A stretch of DNA of 64,000 nucleotides from Diphasiastrum complanatum (Eukaryota; Streptophyta; Lycopodiopsida; Lycopodiales; Lycopodiaceae), in contig CM055109.1 of NCBI GenBank assembly GCA_029204225.1, positions 17,849,590 through 17,913,589 of the forward strand, read 5' to 3'. The notes below the pieces were generated by a model, which saw only the letters and a program-made list of their open reading frames with translations, was not told where the DNA came from and did no database searches. Of this stretch, positions 1 through 10,777 are shown one piece after another (within the stretch, counting starts at the first letter, position 1; each line of letters begins with the position of its first letter). Both the position numbers and the translations under genes were made by a program.

Positions 1-3000
1 TGGTCATAGATTTGGTTGCCATTCCTTTTTCTACCCCCTGAATGTAGTGTTGTGCACCGTTGATTGCTATGGCTGTCTCACATCACAAGTTCGTTCTCCA
101 ATCATCGCTCCTTTTTCTAGGCCACCTATTTGAAATGAGGACTCATTTGTTCGTTGTCTTGGATTTCTTGTTCGCACACCTACTCCAGTGTTCCCTCAGC
201 TTTCGGTTGACCGTTCTTTCTTTGTTATCGACGTCGTCTTTGTTTACTAATTTCCATGATTCCAAGCATGATGAGAGAGTTCAAAGCTGCCAATTCATTC
301 TCGAGTGTGACTCTCTCGTATTGTTTCTCTAGTGTTGGTATCATACTTTTTCTGGGTTGTGGCACACTTGCCTCTATGCTTGGTCATTTTATGGATCTTT
401 CTATAGCTCCAACAATAGATACCTGTTCCGTTTGTATGGAACACATGTTTCAAAATGGAACGTGGCTAATGTTTCTTTCTTGGAACGTAGATCAATTTTT
501 CTGTTTTCTTTTTTTTTCGAAATTAGTGATAAATAGCATAAAGTGGTAGGGGCCATTAAAAACCCAAATTTAGCCATAATAAATTGCGAACACATGAAGA
601 GACGAAATCCTTCAAATTACTCAATAATGCTTAAAATTGAACTTTGAAGCTAGCAGCATACACGTTCTTACAAAAAACTAAAAACTAATAAATCCATTGA
701 AAGCCACTAGACATAAATGAATATAAAAACTTTAATAACAAAAGATACAAAACAACCATAAGATAGAAAACACTAGCATGATGAAAGTACAGTAGCATAC
801 ATGCAAGTAAAATATAAAGCATTGAATATGTCTGCTGTCCATGAGCACATGATCTGTAATGAGTGTAAGCAGATTAAGTAACTAAAAATAAAAATGAAGT
901 AAATAAAAAAGAAAGGTACCTCATTTGGTATTAAACAGTACATTCTGAACCAAAAGGTTCGGAACGGGTATCTATGGCTCTGACTGAGCAATCTACTGCT
1001 GATTTTACATGCATTCTCATCTATACGGATGGGTTGGAGTCTATTTGCGTAGGCCATCACCATCCGCCCGTCAAAGTTTTGATGATATTGGATAGCCATG
1101 ATGGCTGCATCAATGTCTTCATCTGTTGTTCTTGGTTCCAAATGCAAATGGTGCAATTCACATTTCATATTTGGCTTCAGTATCTTCCTTTTTGCAGCAT
1201 TAATTCAATTCATTTTGCAACACCGACATCCATATTTTTTGTGGCATCTGTGTCAACGTTTTAGTAGCATCAACACATTCATTGTGCACTTTCCTTTTGT
1301 GGCATTAATTTTCAACTTGCTCTTTTTATACCATTAGTGCAGACAAAGTCTTTTGTGGATTAGAAGACTTATTGATAAAGATGTTAAGGACAACTATGTG
1401 ACCATGGGTTCACACGTTGTTCATTGTCATGTGGACCTTTATACTGCTAATCTGGATATTTTGGACATATCGATTACTAATGACATTTATCAATCCATGT
1501 GCCATTATTGGGCCCCAAAGATAGGGCTTTAATCACGTCAAATTTAGGGTCATAATACGCTGCTAAGCCTCATTTTTTTGTTGATTGAGTAGGCTTAAGA
1601 CTGGCATTGCTAAGGTGAGATCATGCATTGATTTAATATCATCATTCCGTTATTTTTAGGCCTTCGTTGTGATCGATACGGCTTCATTTCTCTCAGTTAT
1701 ATTCTGCATTTTTCATCACAGCTGTCCCTGTATGGTGGGAAAGATCATCCAAGTGAATCCTCATATTTGCATTTATAAGATTCTAGAGAACTTGCTAGAC
1801 AATTCAAAATACGTATTTTTTAACCAAGGAAAAAAAGCGATACTGATTCTCGATTCTTGTTCCCATGCTAAAAGAAACGATTTACCTGAGTGATAATGTT
1901 CCTATTGCAGCCTTCTGCATACGAATTTCGCTGATCTTGATGCATCTTATAGTATTACTTGATTTATAGAGTGATATCATGGCAATTACATATCTACTTA
2001 GGTCAAAAACCTTCCTCTTCATTTGATTCACTTAGCGAGAGGTAGATTGTTGAAGTCATCTACACTGGAGATCTCAGCTCATTTAGATTTGAACTGAGAA
2101 ATATTGATAGGCTTGTTTGAGAATTTTTTTAATATTCTGATAATCCCCACACAAAATTTAGAAAGTGTGTCATGAACAGATGAGAAGTTTGGTAAGTCCA
2201 TGGCTTTGTTCCGGTCAAGTCATAGTCTTCCACTGCAGTTTCTACTTCAGTGTCTATAAATGAGGGATAGACGTAGATGGTTGAGAGACAGGTATGACTG
2301 ACGTATAGATATGCACGATTGAGACAGCCATGCAGTGATCATAAAATAGATCAGATTTTAGGATACATCAGTTGAAATTTGCAGTTTCAGCTTCTATTTG
2401 ATGAATGACAGGTTTGAAAGAAGGAAGATTGTGGCCAGCAGGTGCTTTGATACCTGTTTTCTTTATAATAATAAAAAAAAACGTTCCGATCCCAGTACGT
2501 TCCGGAACGTACAATGTTAGGGTGGGAACGGGTTTCTAAGCATGGAGGATAAGATGGGAAGACATTGTAGAATATAACCAATGCTAATCAAGATGCCGGA
2601 AAGTTCAGTATGATTGACTACAATACATGCAAATTCACTTATGAAAAACCACCTGATCAGGTAGTCGGTCGCATAAGCCATGGCATGACTAGAGGTGGCA
2701 AAAGAGACAGTTCTTTGAACTTAGTAAGCAAGTAAGCATTTAAAAAGTGTTTATGTGATGACAACGCTTTAATCAGTTCTGACCTTTCAAGCTTAGTGCG
2801 ATATCCCCAAGTATACTTACATGGATAGGAGAATGCAGACAAGGAGGGATTTCTTCTCTGCTGGCTAGCCTTCCTCTAGCCTTGCGAACAATGCTTTTTG
2901 GTGTTATCAACCAGTGGGATGACATAATCAAACCTGGGTAGGTGAGCCCAACTCAAGCACAGCACATGTGGGAAGATAGCCCTGCAAACAATGGCACAAG

Positions 3001-3363
3001 GCCAACACCTGTCAACGTGTCAAGATCCACATCCATCCTGGCATCAATGTCGTCCTTTATGATGTTCTTGTGATAAGCTTATTTCTCTTCAGTAGGACTC
3101 ACTGTTCACGCTCCTCTTCAGTCTTACTTATGCGTCTATAGCAACAATTGCCAGGAACTAATATGAGGTCAAAGCTTCATTCGTTCATGCTCTAGTTCCA
3201 TCTATTTGAGCATCGAGCTGGGATACTTTTGGCTAACTATTATTTTGTATTGGAAATTTGAAACATTAAGTCCTAGAATAAAAAGTTATTTTCTGGGCTA
3301 ACCAGACTGTCAGGTTTTTCATTTTTTTCTCCATGTGAACTGACCAAGACTTGTCTTTGGCAG
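1..3363. other. Non-coding, upstream intron or flank of invertase gene
   Basis: AT-rich sequence with no recognisable exon. The first invertase base in the window is at 3364, so at least the 3' part of this stretch should be intron; I found no match to the preceding invertase exon (the region ending in SYHNGGSWP). Short GGAACG-type motifs recur near 425-490, 957-967 and 2484-2535. The last cluster is a palindromic pair around TACGTTCCGGAACGTA, possibly a worn miniature element. Confidence 0.5.
773..1168 (-). other. Unassigned coding-like stretch
   Basis: An open frame of 131 codons whose first two thirds (about 930-1168) read like protein rather than noise, for example TTDEDIDAAIMAIQYHQ, followed by a possible splice donor (GAG|GTACC). 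The rest is low-complexity hydrophobic sequence as expected of an intron. I do not recognise a family. It may be a worn transposon exon, since it contains a TTCCGAACC motif that recurs near 2.5 kb. Chance cannot be excluded. Confidence 0.2.
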
Positions 3364-3659
3364 TTCTTCTGTGGTTGCTGACAGCTGCATGTATCAAGAC
3401 AGGAAGGCCTCAAATGGCCCGGAAATCCCTTGAACTCGTTGAATCTAGATTATCAAAAGATGGTTGGCCAGAATATTATGATGGTAAACTTGGACGGTAT
3501 ATTGGAAAGCAGGCCCGTAAATTTCAAACTTGGACAATAGCTGGCTACCTTGTTGCGAAGATGATGCTGGAAGATCCCTCTCATTTGGGTATGGTAGCAT
3601 TGGAAGAGGACAGAAAAATGAAGCCTTATCTTACAAGATCTTCCTCATGGACTTTCTGA
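3364..3659 (+). CDS. CINV: Alkaline/neutral invertase (GH100), terminal exon
   Basis: Last coding exon of a plant cytosolic or organellar neutral/alkaline invertase, which hydrolyses sucrose to glucose and fructose. Translation begins in the conserved [16 protein letters not shown] and continues through [39 protein letters not shown] and the family's C-terminal RSSSWTF before a TGA at 3657-3659. The exon starts after a good acceptor (tctttggcag) and completes a valine codon split after its first base, which is the usual position of this intron in the family. About 98 codons are present of a roughly 550-650 residue protein; the catalytic part of the glycosidase lies outside the window. No lesion is visible. 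The nearby upstream region contains no earlier exon, so the preceding intron exceeds 3.3 kb. Confidence 0.93.
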
Positions 3660-5519
3660 TTTATTTTTCCTTCTTGCATTAATTATATGCTCTGGAATTA
3701 GGAGCTGTTGCAATTGCAATATCTCTGCTATCGAATCAAAGTGCTGATTACAGCAAATTGTAACTTTCCTTGAACTGGTAGCATATAGAATGAAAGATAT
3801 ATGTAGGAAGACTCATGATATGTTTCTGGTGAATTTCAGAAGCCAAACGTCTGCTAGGTTGATTCCCATTTTCAAGCAAACACTATGCTGATTGCTGCTC
3901 GCATTATTAAAATTTGCAACCTATTGCCAACCAAAGACAAGCTGAGCAATGAAACATGAGCATGTTGGACATCACATTAGGCACTCGTTGAGGGATACAG
4001 GTCCTTGCCAGGCCAATTGAGCAGGAGTCATAGATCAATTAATCTGCCTATGACTACCCAAACTTCTTGAAAGTATTATGTGTCCCACTGCAACCGATTT
4101 TGACTTTTTTGTTGTTGCATTATGCAGTCCACATGCGAAAATTTGCAGCTTCTTATTGGTACTAATCTAAACATATATTCACCAGCTTTGGCTCTATTGC
4201 CTGTTAGTTCTTCTTAAAGTCATATTTCAAGTGCTCAGAGGCTTTTTTCGTGGTTCTATGCAATTGATCATAGTATATTCCATACTTCCATAACAGAAAC
4301 TTGAACTTCAGAAAATGAACCTAGACTATTATGGCTGGCTAATGAGGGTTGGCACACATACTCGTTTGCTAGATGTCTGGAGATTGAGGTTGTGTAGTCG
4401 ATACAAGTAGTTAAGTTGTGTGTGCATCATTCTCAAAGGCCTTTATAAACAATGATCCACAAGATCATCGATCCATCCTTATAAAGGCCTTTGAGAATGA
4501 TGCACACACAACTTAACTACTTGTATCGACTACACACCCTCAATCTCCAGACATCATTGATCCATCCTTACAGGCAGCTACCATCCTTGTCTTTCCTGAT
4601 ATATTCTTCTGAGAAAAATGTGTGCCTACCATAGCCCTCGAGTATTTAGTGACAGCTTTTGAGAACTTGAACGAGACCAAGTCAATTTGTAATTTATCTG
4701 GCTTGTCACAAGGATGATGATTGTAGCAAAAAATAGTGAATAAAATCTGATAATTCAAAACACGATAATGTGCAAGAAAATTCTACTTATGCCTCAATTA
4801 AGTGAGTTGAATACAATGATTCTTTATGAATCTGGTGTGCATAATAAGATAGAATACAGATCACCACAATGTCTGTCATAAAATAGCTTAAGGTCATGTG
4901 TAGCACATGTGTCTCTGTCTCACACTAATTTTCACATTGTAGAACTCTCTTGCGATCACCTCTCAATGATTAATCTCTTGCTCTCTACATCGCTACACGT
5001 CTCTATGTCTCTCTTCTCGCATTTGATGTTGCCATTTAGTCACTATTTATTGACCAACTAACCATCTTCTAATATTATGATTAACTGTACAATTAATAGA
5101 TCTTCTAGTAGATGGTAGTGATTATGACTAACAAGCCTTATTACAGTTCATGACAGTTTGTAAAATTCTGTAGAAGTTGATCGTGAGTAGACTGTCATTA
5201 TCATGTTTTGATATGTATGCAAGAAATACCATGTATTTTTTCAGGTGTCGGAAAGTTCACATTTTTTGGATTTTGTCGTGAAGGCTGAAATGACAACATC
5301 TGCATGTATCTTTGATACTTCACATTCTTCACCTATTTCGAAACTTCGTGTAAATCTGCAGCCATTTGAGCTGTCACAGATTTTTCACAAAATTGTGAGT
5401 AAATCTGCAGTGTCGGCTTTTTCACCTATGTAGAACAACCTAGTGTTTTTCTACAAAATCACATCTGTAGTTGACAGAAAAATAGAGAGTAGTAGGAAAT
5501 AAAACTTGCGGCTATTTAG
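3660..5519. other. Invertase 3' flank and non-coding sequence
   Basis: Holds the presumed 3' UTR of the invertase gene and the hairpin at 4373-4554. Otherwise AT-rich with no supported gene. The frames at 4540-4758 and 5245-5433 show no family resemblance. Confidence 0.5.
4373..4554. repeat. Near-perfect inverted repeat, 75-bp arms
   Basis: The left arm (4373-4447, beginning ATGTCTGGAGATTGAG) is the reverse complement of the right arm (4480-4554). I see a single substitution in 75 bp (GAGGTTG versus GAGGGTG). The loop is 32 bp. It would fold as a long RNA hairpin if transcribed. It lies about 0.7 kb downstream of the invertase stop. It could be a young foldback or miniature element, or a small-RNA precursor; sequence alone does not decide. 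Confidence 0.85.
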
Positions 5520-5857
5520 ATGGATCAGAGAGTGAAGGGATATTAACTCCAATAGAAGAGAGGTCATCCAACAAGACCAAGAAGAAGGGCAAGTGCTTTT
5601 ATTGCAGCAAAAAGGGCCATTGTAAGAATGCATGCCAGAAAATTTTGGCAAAATCAGAAAAGGAAAAGCCAAAGCAAGCTGGTAATCTTGTCGACAAAGG
5701 TAAAGTCAAAGCCTCTAGCATCTTCATATCAACATTATCATCGAACAAGGAAGATCAAGCTTGGTACATTGACTCGGGAGCCACCAGACATATGACAAGT
5801 AATGAAGATTGGTTTAGTAATTTGAAAGAGTTGGATAATGGAAAGTCTGTTTCATAG
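5520..5857 (+). pseudogene. Ty1/copia gag C-terminus and protease fragment
   Basis: A single frame carries a retroviral-type zinc knuckle CFYCSKKGHCKNAC (5594-5635, CX2CX4HX4C spacing), a Lys-rich linker and the aspartic protease active site in WYIDSGATRHMT (about 5761-5796). The frame closes shortly after the protease start, at GKSVS. The order knuckle-protease in one polyprotein, with DSG as the catalytic triplet, is typical of copia elements. The protease C-terminus, the pre-integrase zinc domain, the integrase and the beginning of the reverse transcriptase are absent here, and the sequence jumps to mid-RT at about 5870. The N-terminal part of gag is missing. Confidence 0.85.
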
Positions 5858-5869
5858 GCAAATGGTGTT

Positions 5870-6960
5870 GTGTGCAAGATCACAAGGAAAGATTGGTGAT
5901 CAAGGATTACGTGCAAAGTAAAGACATCGACTATGAGGAGACCTTTGCACAAGTATGTAAGTGGAATACTCTATGTCTACTTGTAGCTTTAGCTTCACAT
6001 TTTGGTTGGCCTTTGCATCACAGTGGTAGTCATATTTGTTTTTTTGAATGGTGAGTTGAAAGAAGAGGTGTTCATGGAGCAAGTCGAAGGCTTTGTGATG
6101 AATGGGCAAGAGTGTAAAGTGTCTCACTTGAAGAAAGCGCTTTACGGTCTCAAACAGGCACCACGTATGTGGTATATCAAGATTGATGCCTACTTTCATT
6201 CAAAGGGAATGGTGAGAACACACTCTGATCCAAATCTTTATGTCTTATGCTTTGATGGTATGATTGCTTTGGTTGCTCTTTATATTGATGATCTGATTAT
6301 TATGGGAATTAATCAAGAGATGATAGACATGATCAAGAAAGACCTCATGGATCAATTTGAGATGATAGATTTCAACCTGATGCATTATTGTCTTAGAGCG
6401 GAGGTGTGGCAAAAAGGACATGAAGTGAGACTAACACAAGTCAGAGAGTCACTTCATAGGTTCAAGCTACAAGATTGCAAGCCAGTGAACACTCGTATTG
6501 GGCCAAGTAGAAAGTTTTCCAAGCTTGATGAGTCTCAACCATTTGATGCGATGTTTTATATACAATTAGTAAGGAGCTTGATTTACCTTGCCACGACTAG
6601 GCCACTTATTTGCTATAATGTTGGTATTGTAAGTCACTTCAAGGTACCACCTACGAAAATGCATTGGAAGACAGCTAAAAGTATCTTGCAATATGTCAAA
6701 GGCACTTTCGATTATGGTTTGGTGTGTAGGAAGCAGAAAAGTTCACTTGAGTTATGTGGCTATATGGATGCGGATTGGGAGGTAATTGTGATGATCATAG
6801 ATCCACCATAGAGTACGTATTCTAGGTTTGTGGGAGTTTTTTTTTCCTGGTCTAGTAAGAAGCAAAATATAGTTGCTTTGTCCACACCATAAGTAGAGTA
6901 TAAGGCAATGTAGAGAAACACAAGAAGCCATTTGGTTTAGGCAAATCTTGGTTTTCAAAA
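5870..6960 (+). pseudogene. Ty1/copia reverse transcriptase - RNase H fragment
   Basis: Begins mid-RT (RLVIKDYVQSKDIDYEETFA). A frameshift near 6020-6045 lies between HFGWPLHH and the frame reading NGELKEEVFMEQVEGF. The main frame runs 6002-6811 with KKALYGLKQAPRMWY, the catalytic box YIDDL (6281-6295, usually YVDDL), and the RNase H entry YMDADWE. Beyond the stop at 6809 the RNase H continues in another frame (SSKKQNIVALST, about 6856-6891) with further stops. It belongs to the same copia element as the gag-protease piece upstream but joins it through a deletion that removes the integrase. It cannot encode a working polymerase as it stands. Confidence 0.9.
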
Positions 6961-7039
6961 ATACAATTGCTATGCGAGCTTGGTGTGGGAGTGCTTTAAG
7001 TGTGGGTGTGATTGTGTTTTATGATATGTGATCCTGTTT

Positions 7040-7960
7040 TAATTGAATTTTAACTCAGAAAAGATAACATCTCTACTAAAAGTAATATTCTTGGTCATGG
7101 TATTGTAAATCTTATAAGCTTTATGATTCTAAGAGTATTCAACAAAGATAGACTCAGAACTAGTAGTATCTAGCTTCTTACGAAGTTCTGTTGGAACCTT
7201 GCGAAAGCGATACAATTGAAAATTTGAAGTTGTCATATTGAAGGTTTTAAACCTGTCTATACCTCTTTGGGTGTATTGTCGACTAAGGCTTTGGTTGTAG
7301 TCGATTTTGAAGATATGGAGCTATCAAGATCATATATGCCCATAAAGCATGTAGAATCACAAATTTTGCACTTTGGACAAGTGTATGATTTTTACGTTGG
7401 TGGTATACTGCATAAGAATGCCATGAGCTTTCCAATAATCTTTGAATTCAGTCAAAATAAATTCGGCTCCACCATCAATCCAAATTGCCTTGATCTTCTT
7501 GGAAGTTTGATTTATAGCTTCCTACTTGAATTGTTGAAAATACTTGAAGGCTTCTAATTTCTTCCTCAAAAAATAGACTATTGGCCTCCTAGAATAATCA
7601 TCGATGAAGGTCAGAAAGTATTTTGCTCCCCCTATCGAGACATTCTGCATGGTCCACAATATCGAACACACCTTTGGATGTGTGTTGCGAATTAGACTTG
7701 AAAGGAGTTCTAGCATTCTTGGCTAGAATACAGTTCTGAAATATTGCTATAGTTGAAATCTCAAACAATCTTTTTTGTTGACATATTCTGAAGACAAGTA
7801 AAATTGACATGATCCATTCTGTGATGTCGAAGTAAATCTCTAATGTCTATACCAATATGGTAATTCAAATAAAGACATACAAGCATAAAAATGAAAGAAA
7901 TTGAATCACACACATATGTACCACCATGAAAAAGAAAAAACATACATGTTTTGTCACTAC
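7040..7960 (-). pseudogene. Ty1/copia integrase fragment, inverted
   Basis: Reading leftward from 7960: a pre-integrase zinc region (HHRMDHVNFTCLQNMSTKKI, about 7761-7850), then the integrase core entry GGAKYFLTFIDDYSRR (about 7600-7650, with core Asp residues), and the integrase C-terminal part KVPTELRKKLDTTSSESIF followed by AYKIYN (about 7085-7205). The pieces lie in different frames with several stops. Orientation is opposite to the adjacent protease and RT fragments. It covers almost exactly the domain missing between those fragments. It may be the same element's integrase flipped by rearrangement, or a separate element. Confidence 0.75.
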
Positions 7961-8417
7961 CCTACTATCAAGGGTTGTGTTAGAAGTATAGGATGTTGAT
8001 TTTGCCAATTTTCTTGTTATGTAGACAACAAAACTTGATGATACTTAACATTCTTCACCCACAAACTAGGACCACAATATCGTCATACATTTAACACATG
8101 GATACAAGGTAGTAATGTGGTGATCTTCAAGGCTAATCTAAATAAGAAATTGAGAATTCAATTGAAAACAAATGGCTAGATAAATAAGCAAGCTGGTGAG
8201 AGAAGGCAAGATTGGTGCCCTCTTCATTGTTAGGTCCATGTTCGGTTTAGAGGATTTGGAATAATTCTTGACGTGGATATTCGGTACTCCGGTGTATGAG
8301 TTTATTAGTTATGCCTCACCATTCCATACTAGGCCAAAAATGTAAGTAATAATCGTGTGAGGGCCCAAACATATCCATTAGGACATGTGGTGTTTGATGA
8401 CTTATTATTATACATGT
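7961..8417. other. Non-coding sequence between transposon fragments
   Basis: No frame or repeat I can assign. It ends at the TGTTGGAGGG start of LTR-B at 8418. Confidence 0.4.
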
Positions 8418-8737
8418 TGTTGGAGGGTTTGCGGATCAAGGCAACCCTAATCCTAGTTAATAAGTGAGAGAGATTTGGCACCTTGTGTGTGTAAGTCCAA
8501 CCCGATGATCACATAGTTATTTGATTAGAAAGTCAATAAAAGGACTTTAGGCCTTTTTGCGGGACTTTTAATGTCGCAGGGCCTAAATGTCAAGTTAGTG
8601 AATAAAGTTGGGTTTCCCTCCAATTTGGATGGTTCCCACTCTTTTTTAAATTTGAATAATTAGGGAGGCAGAAATGGACCAATAGGATTCAAGGCCAGGG
8701 TCCTCCTCTCTACTATAAGAAGGGACCAACTCGAGTT
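8418..8737 (+). repeat. LTR-B, left half (split LTR)
   Basis: Begins TGTTGGAGGGTTTGCGGATC and matches the first ~320 bp of the complete copy at 17004-17733, including the TATA-like CTACTATAAGAAG near 8712. It breaks off at ACTCGAG, and the remainder of the same LTR resumes at about 12699. The break is filled by two nested copia elements. The LTR family is shared with 15512-16275 (inverted) and 17004-17733. Confidence 0.85.
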
Positions 8738-9522
8738 TGCTTCTTCAAACATTCATTTGTAAAATGCCCTTTGATTCCACAATAAAAGCATTTCAACTTA
8801 GACTTATCTTTCTTTTTGCCAAAAGAGGAAGTATCACCTTGATCTTGCCCTTTAGACCACTTGCCTTTGCCTTTGCACTTGAACTTGCTTTTGATGAACA
8901 TAGCATTTTCTTCATAATGAGATGTCGATGTAGATCCACCTCCTCTTGATTGAAGCCTATACTCCTCATTCACCAAGATCTCTTGCAAATCCACAATACT
9001 TGGCAAAGTCTTTTGAATAGCAAAACTTTGAACAAGATTAGCATGATCATCCAACAAGCCATTAAGTATAACTTGAACAAATTCTACCTCCTTAATTCTT
9101 TCATCAATACATGCTAACTCATCATTGAATGCTTTAACCCTCAAAACAAAAGCATGAGTACTCTCTTCCTTCTTTTGAAAACTTTGAAAGATTTGTCTCC
9201 TAAGAGTAAGCACTCTTGATGTAGACTTGGATTCATAAAGCTTCTTCAAAGCTTCCCAAGCCTCCAAAGATGATGTGCACTTACCAACTTCCTTGAGAAG
9301 TTCATTGGTAGCATTCATCTTGATCATGTGTAGAGCTTTCTTTGCTCTCTTGTCATACCTCACTTGATCTTGTTGAGTTGTTGGTCTCTCCTCCAAACCT
9401 ACAACAAGCTCCATCAACTCATTCATCTCCAATAAGGACTCCATCCTCACCTTCCAAGTAGAATAGTTGATTGAGGTAAGCCTATCATTGCTCTCCAACA
9501 TAAAGCCTCCACTTGTAGCCAT
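8738..9522 (-). CDS. Ty1/copia Gag (UBN2-type), intact reading frame
   Basis: Capsid/nucleocapsid polyprotein of a copia retrotransposon; it would assemble the cytoplasmic particle that packages element RNA. Starting at ATG 9520-9522 (MATSGGFML), about 262 residues read without a stop: an N-terminal INYSTWKVRMESLL segment, the helical UBN2 Gag domain (about residues 20-160, with ALHMIKMNA and LEAWEALKKLYES), a basic linker, and a zinc knuckle CFYCGIKGHFTNEC at 8749-8790. The Gag sequence is cut just past the knuckle at about 8738, where LTR-B sequence begins and adds the last few codons to 8713. No pol follows. It is the best preserved transposon frame in the window. The 5' leader, PBS and LTR lie to its right (9523-10777). 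Confidence 0.9.
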
Positions 9523-10123
9523 GTTGAAGTGACCTGATCTTCTCTTTCAACCTATTCCAATGCACAAAGCACTCTCTTGAATGTCAACAAATGAACTCAA
9601 GAAGAAATCACAAAGATATGGAACCTCTCAAATCTCTTCTAGCACTTCTAACTAGAAAATCAACACATAGAATAGTGAAATCTTGATCAGCCTATAATCT
9701 ATCCTCAATCTAATGATTCTTGCCACTTCCTAAGATTGAAACACACTCAAATGAAGTTCAGTAACCTCACAAACTAGAGATCCAATCAAAATTAGGGTTT
9801 TGACAAAATCACAAAAAATTGAATATCTCAAATTCTACATGCAATTTCTAGAAACTTGGTATATCTTCTTGTAGACTCCAATGAGACCTTCCTAATGCAC
9901 CAAAAATCATCTAATTTCAGTACACCAAGTGTGAAATTGGAATTGATCAAGTATCTAACCCTATATTGAGTTTTGACCTACAAAAGATCAATTCTACACA
10001 TGCAAAAATGCTGATTTTTGAGTAGAGATCAATCTAGCATGCTCCAGCATTGGTAACTCCTCCAAATCCTTGCTAAAGATGGCTGATCCTTTTATAACCT
10101 GAAACACAAGAGCTCTGATACCA
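9523..10123 (-). other. Copia leader and primer binding site
   Basis: Untranslated leader of the element carrying the Gag at 8738-9522. At 10112-10123 the minus strand reads TGGTATCAGAGC, the classical plant copia primer site complementary to the 3' end of initiator tRNA-Met, directly next to the LTR. Bases about 9712-10100 recur at 62810-63200. Confidence 0.9.
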
Positions 10124-10777
10124 TGTGAAGGATTTCAGATCATTCAAGATCCAATCCATGTCCCAAATCTTTGGTTACAATAAGGAGCAAACCAACAATC
10201 CTGCCAATGTAGAAAAATCAGCATCTACATACAAAATGAGATGCAAACTCTAAGAGATATTGATCAAACATGAACCAAAACATAAAATATGTTTTTTTTT
10301 CGTACAATTACAGTACCCTACTGTATTTCACGCGTGTGGAACCGAAAATAGCAATAAATGATCATTCTACACATAGACTTGCAAGATAACACCAAGATAG
10401 TGCACCAATGAGTAGTAAAACCCAAAGAGAACCATGTATAGTGATGAAATGAGAGAGAGAAGAGAGAAGATGTGTCTCTCCACGAGTTACATCCTTTTAT
10501 AGAGTTTCCAAACCCTATTTGGCCACTTGGCTTTCCCTCCAAAATGTAAACCCTACTATTTTTGGGTCTAGATTCAATGTACCCAAAGTTCGAATTTGAA
10601 TCTCTCTCAAACTTGACTACCAACTTTCCCACACTTTCCAAAAGTGTTTATTGGATGTATTTTAAACTAATATAACTTCAAAAAGTTTATTTCTAAGTCT
10701 AAAATGAGTTTTGGCCTCTTATTGACAATTTACCAAAATGTGACTAAACTAGACTAAACTAGTTGAAATCTCTCACA
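10124..10777 (-). repeat. Copia LTR (5' LTR of minus-strand element)
   Basis: A 654-bp LTR that begins TGTGA and ends TCACA, abutting the primer binding site on its inner side. On the minus strand a TATA box (CTATAAAAGG, about 10493-10502) and a CT-rich start region follow in the expected order. Its outer end at 10777 joins directly to the integrase C-terminus of another copia element, so it inserted there. No second LTR is present on the left. A diverged partner copy lies at about 63200-63741. Confidence 0.85.

Noticed and set aside
7267-7557. 96-codon plus-strand frame
   Set aside because: It is the complement of the inverted copia integrase; its residues do not resemble any protein family.
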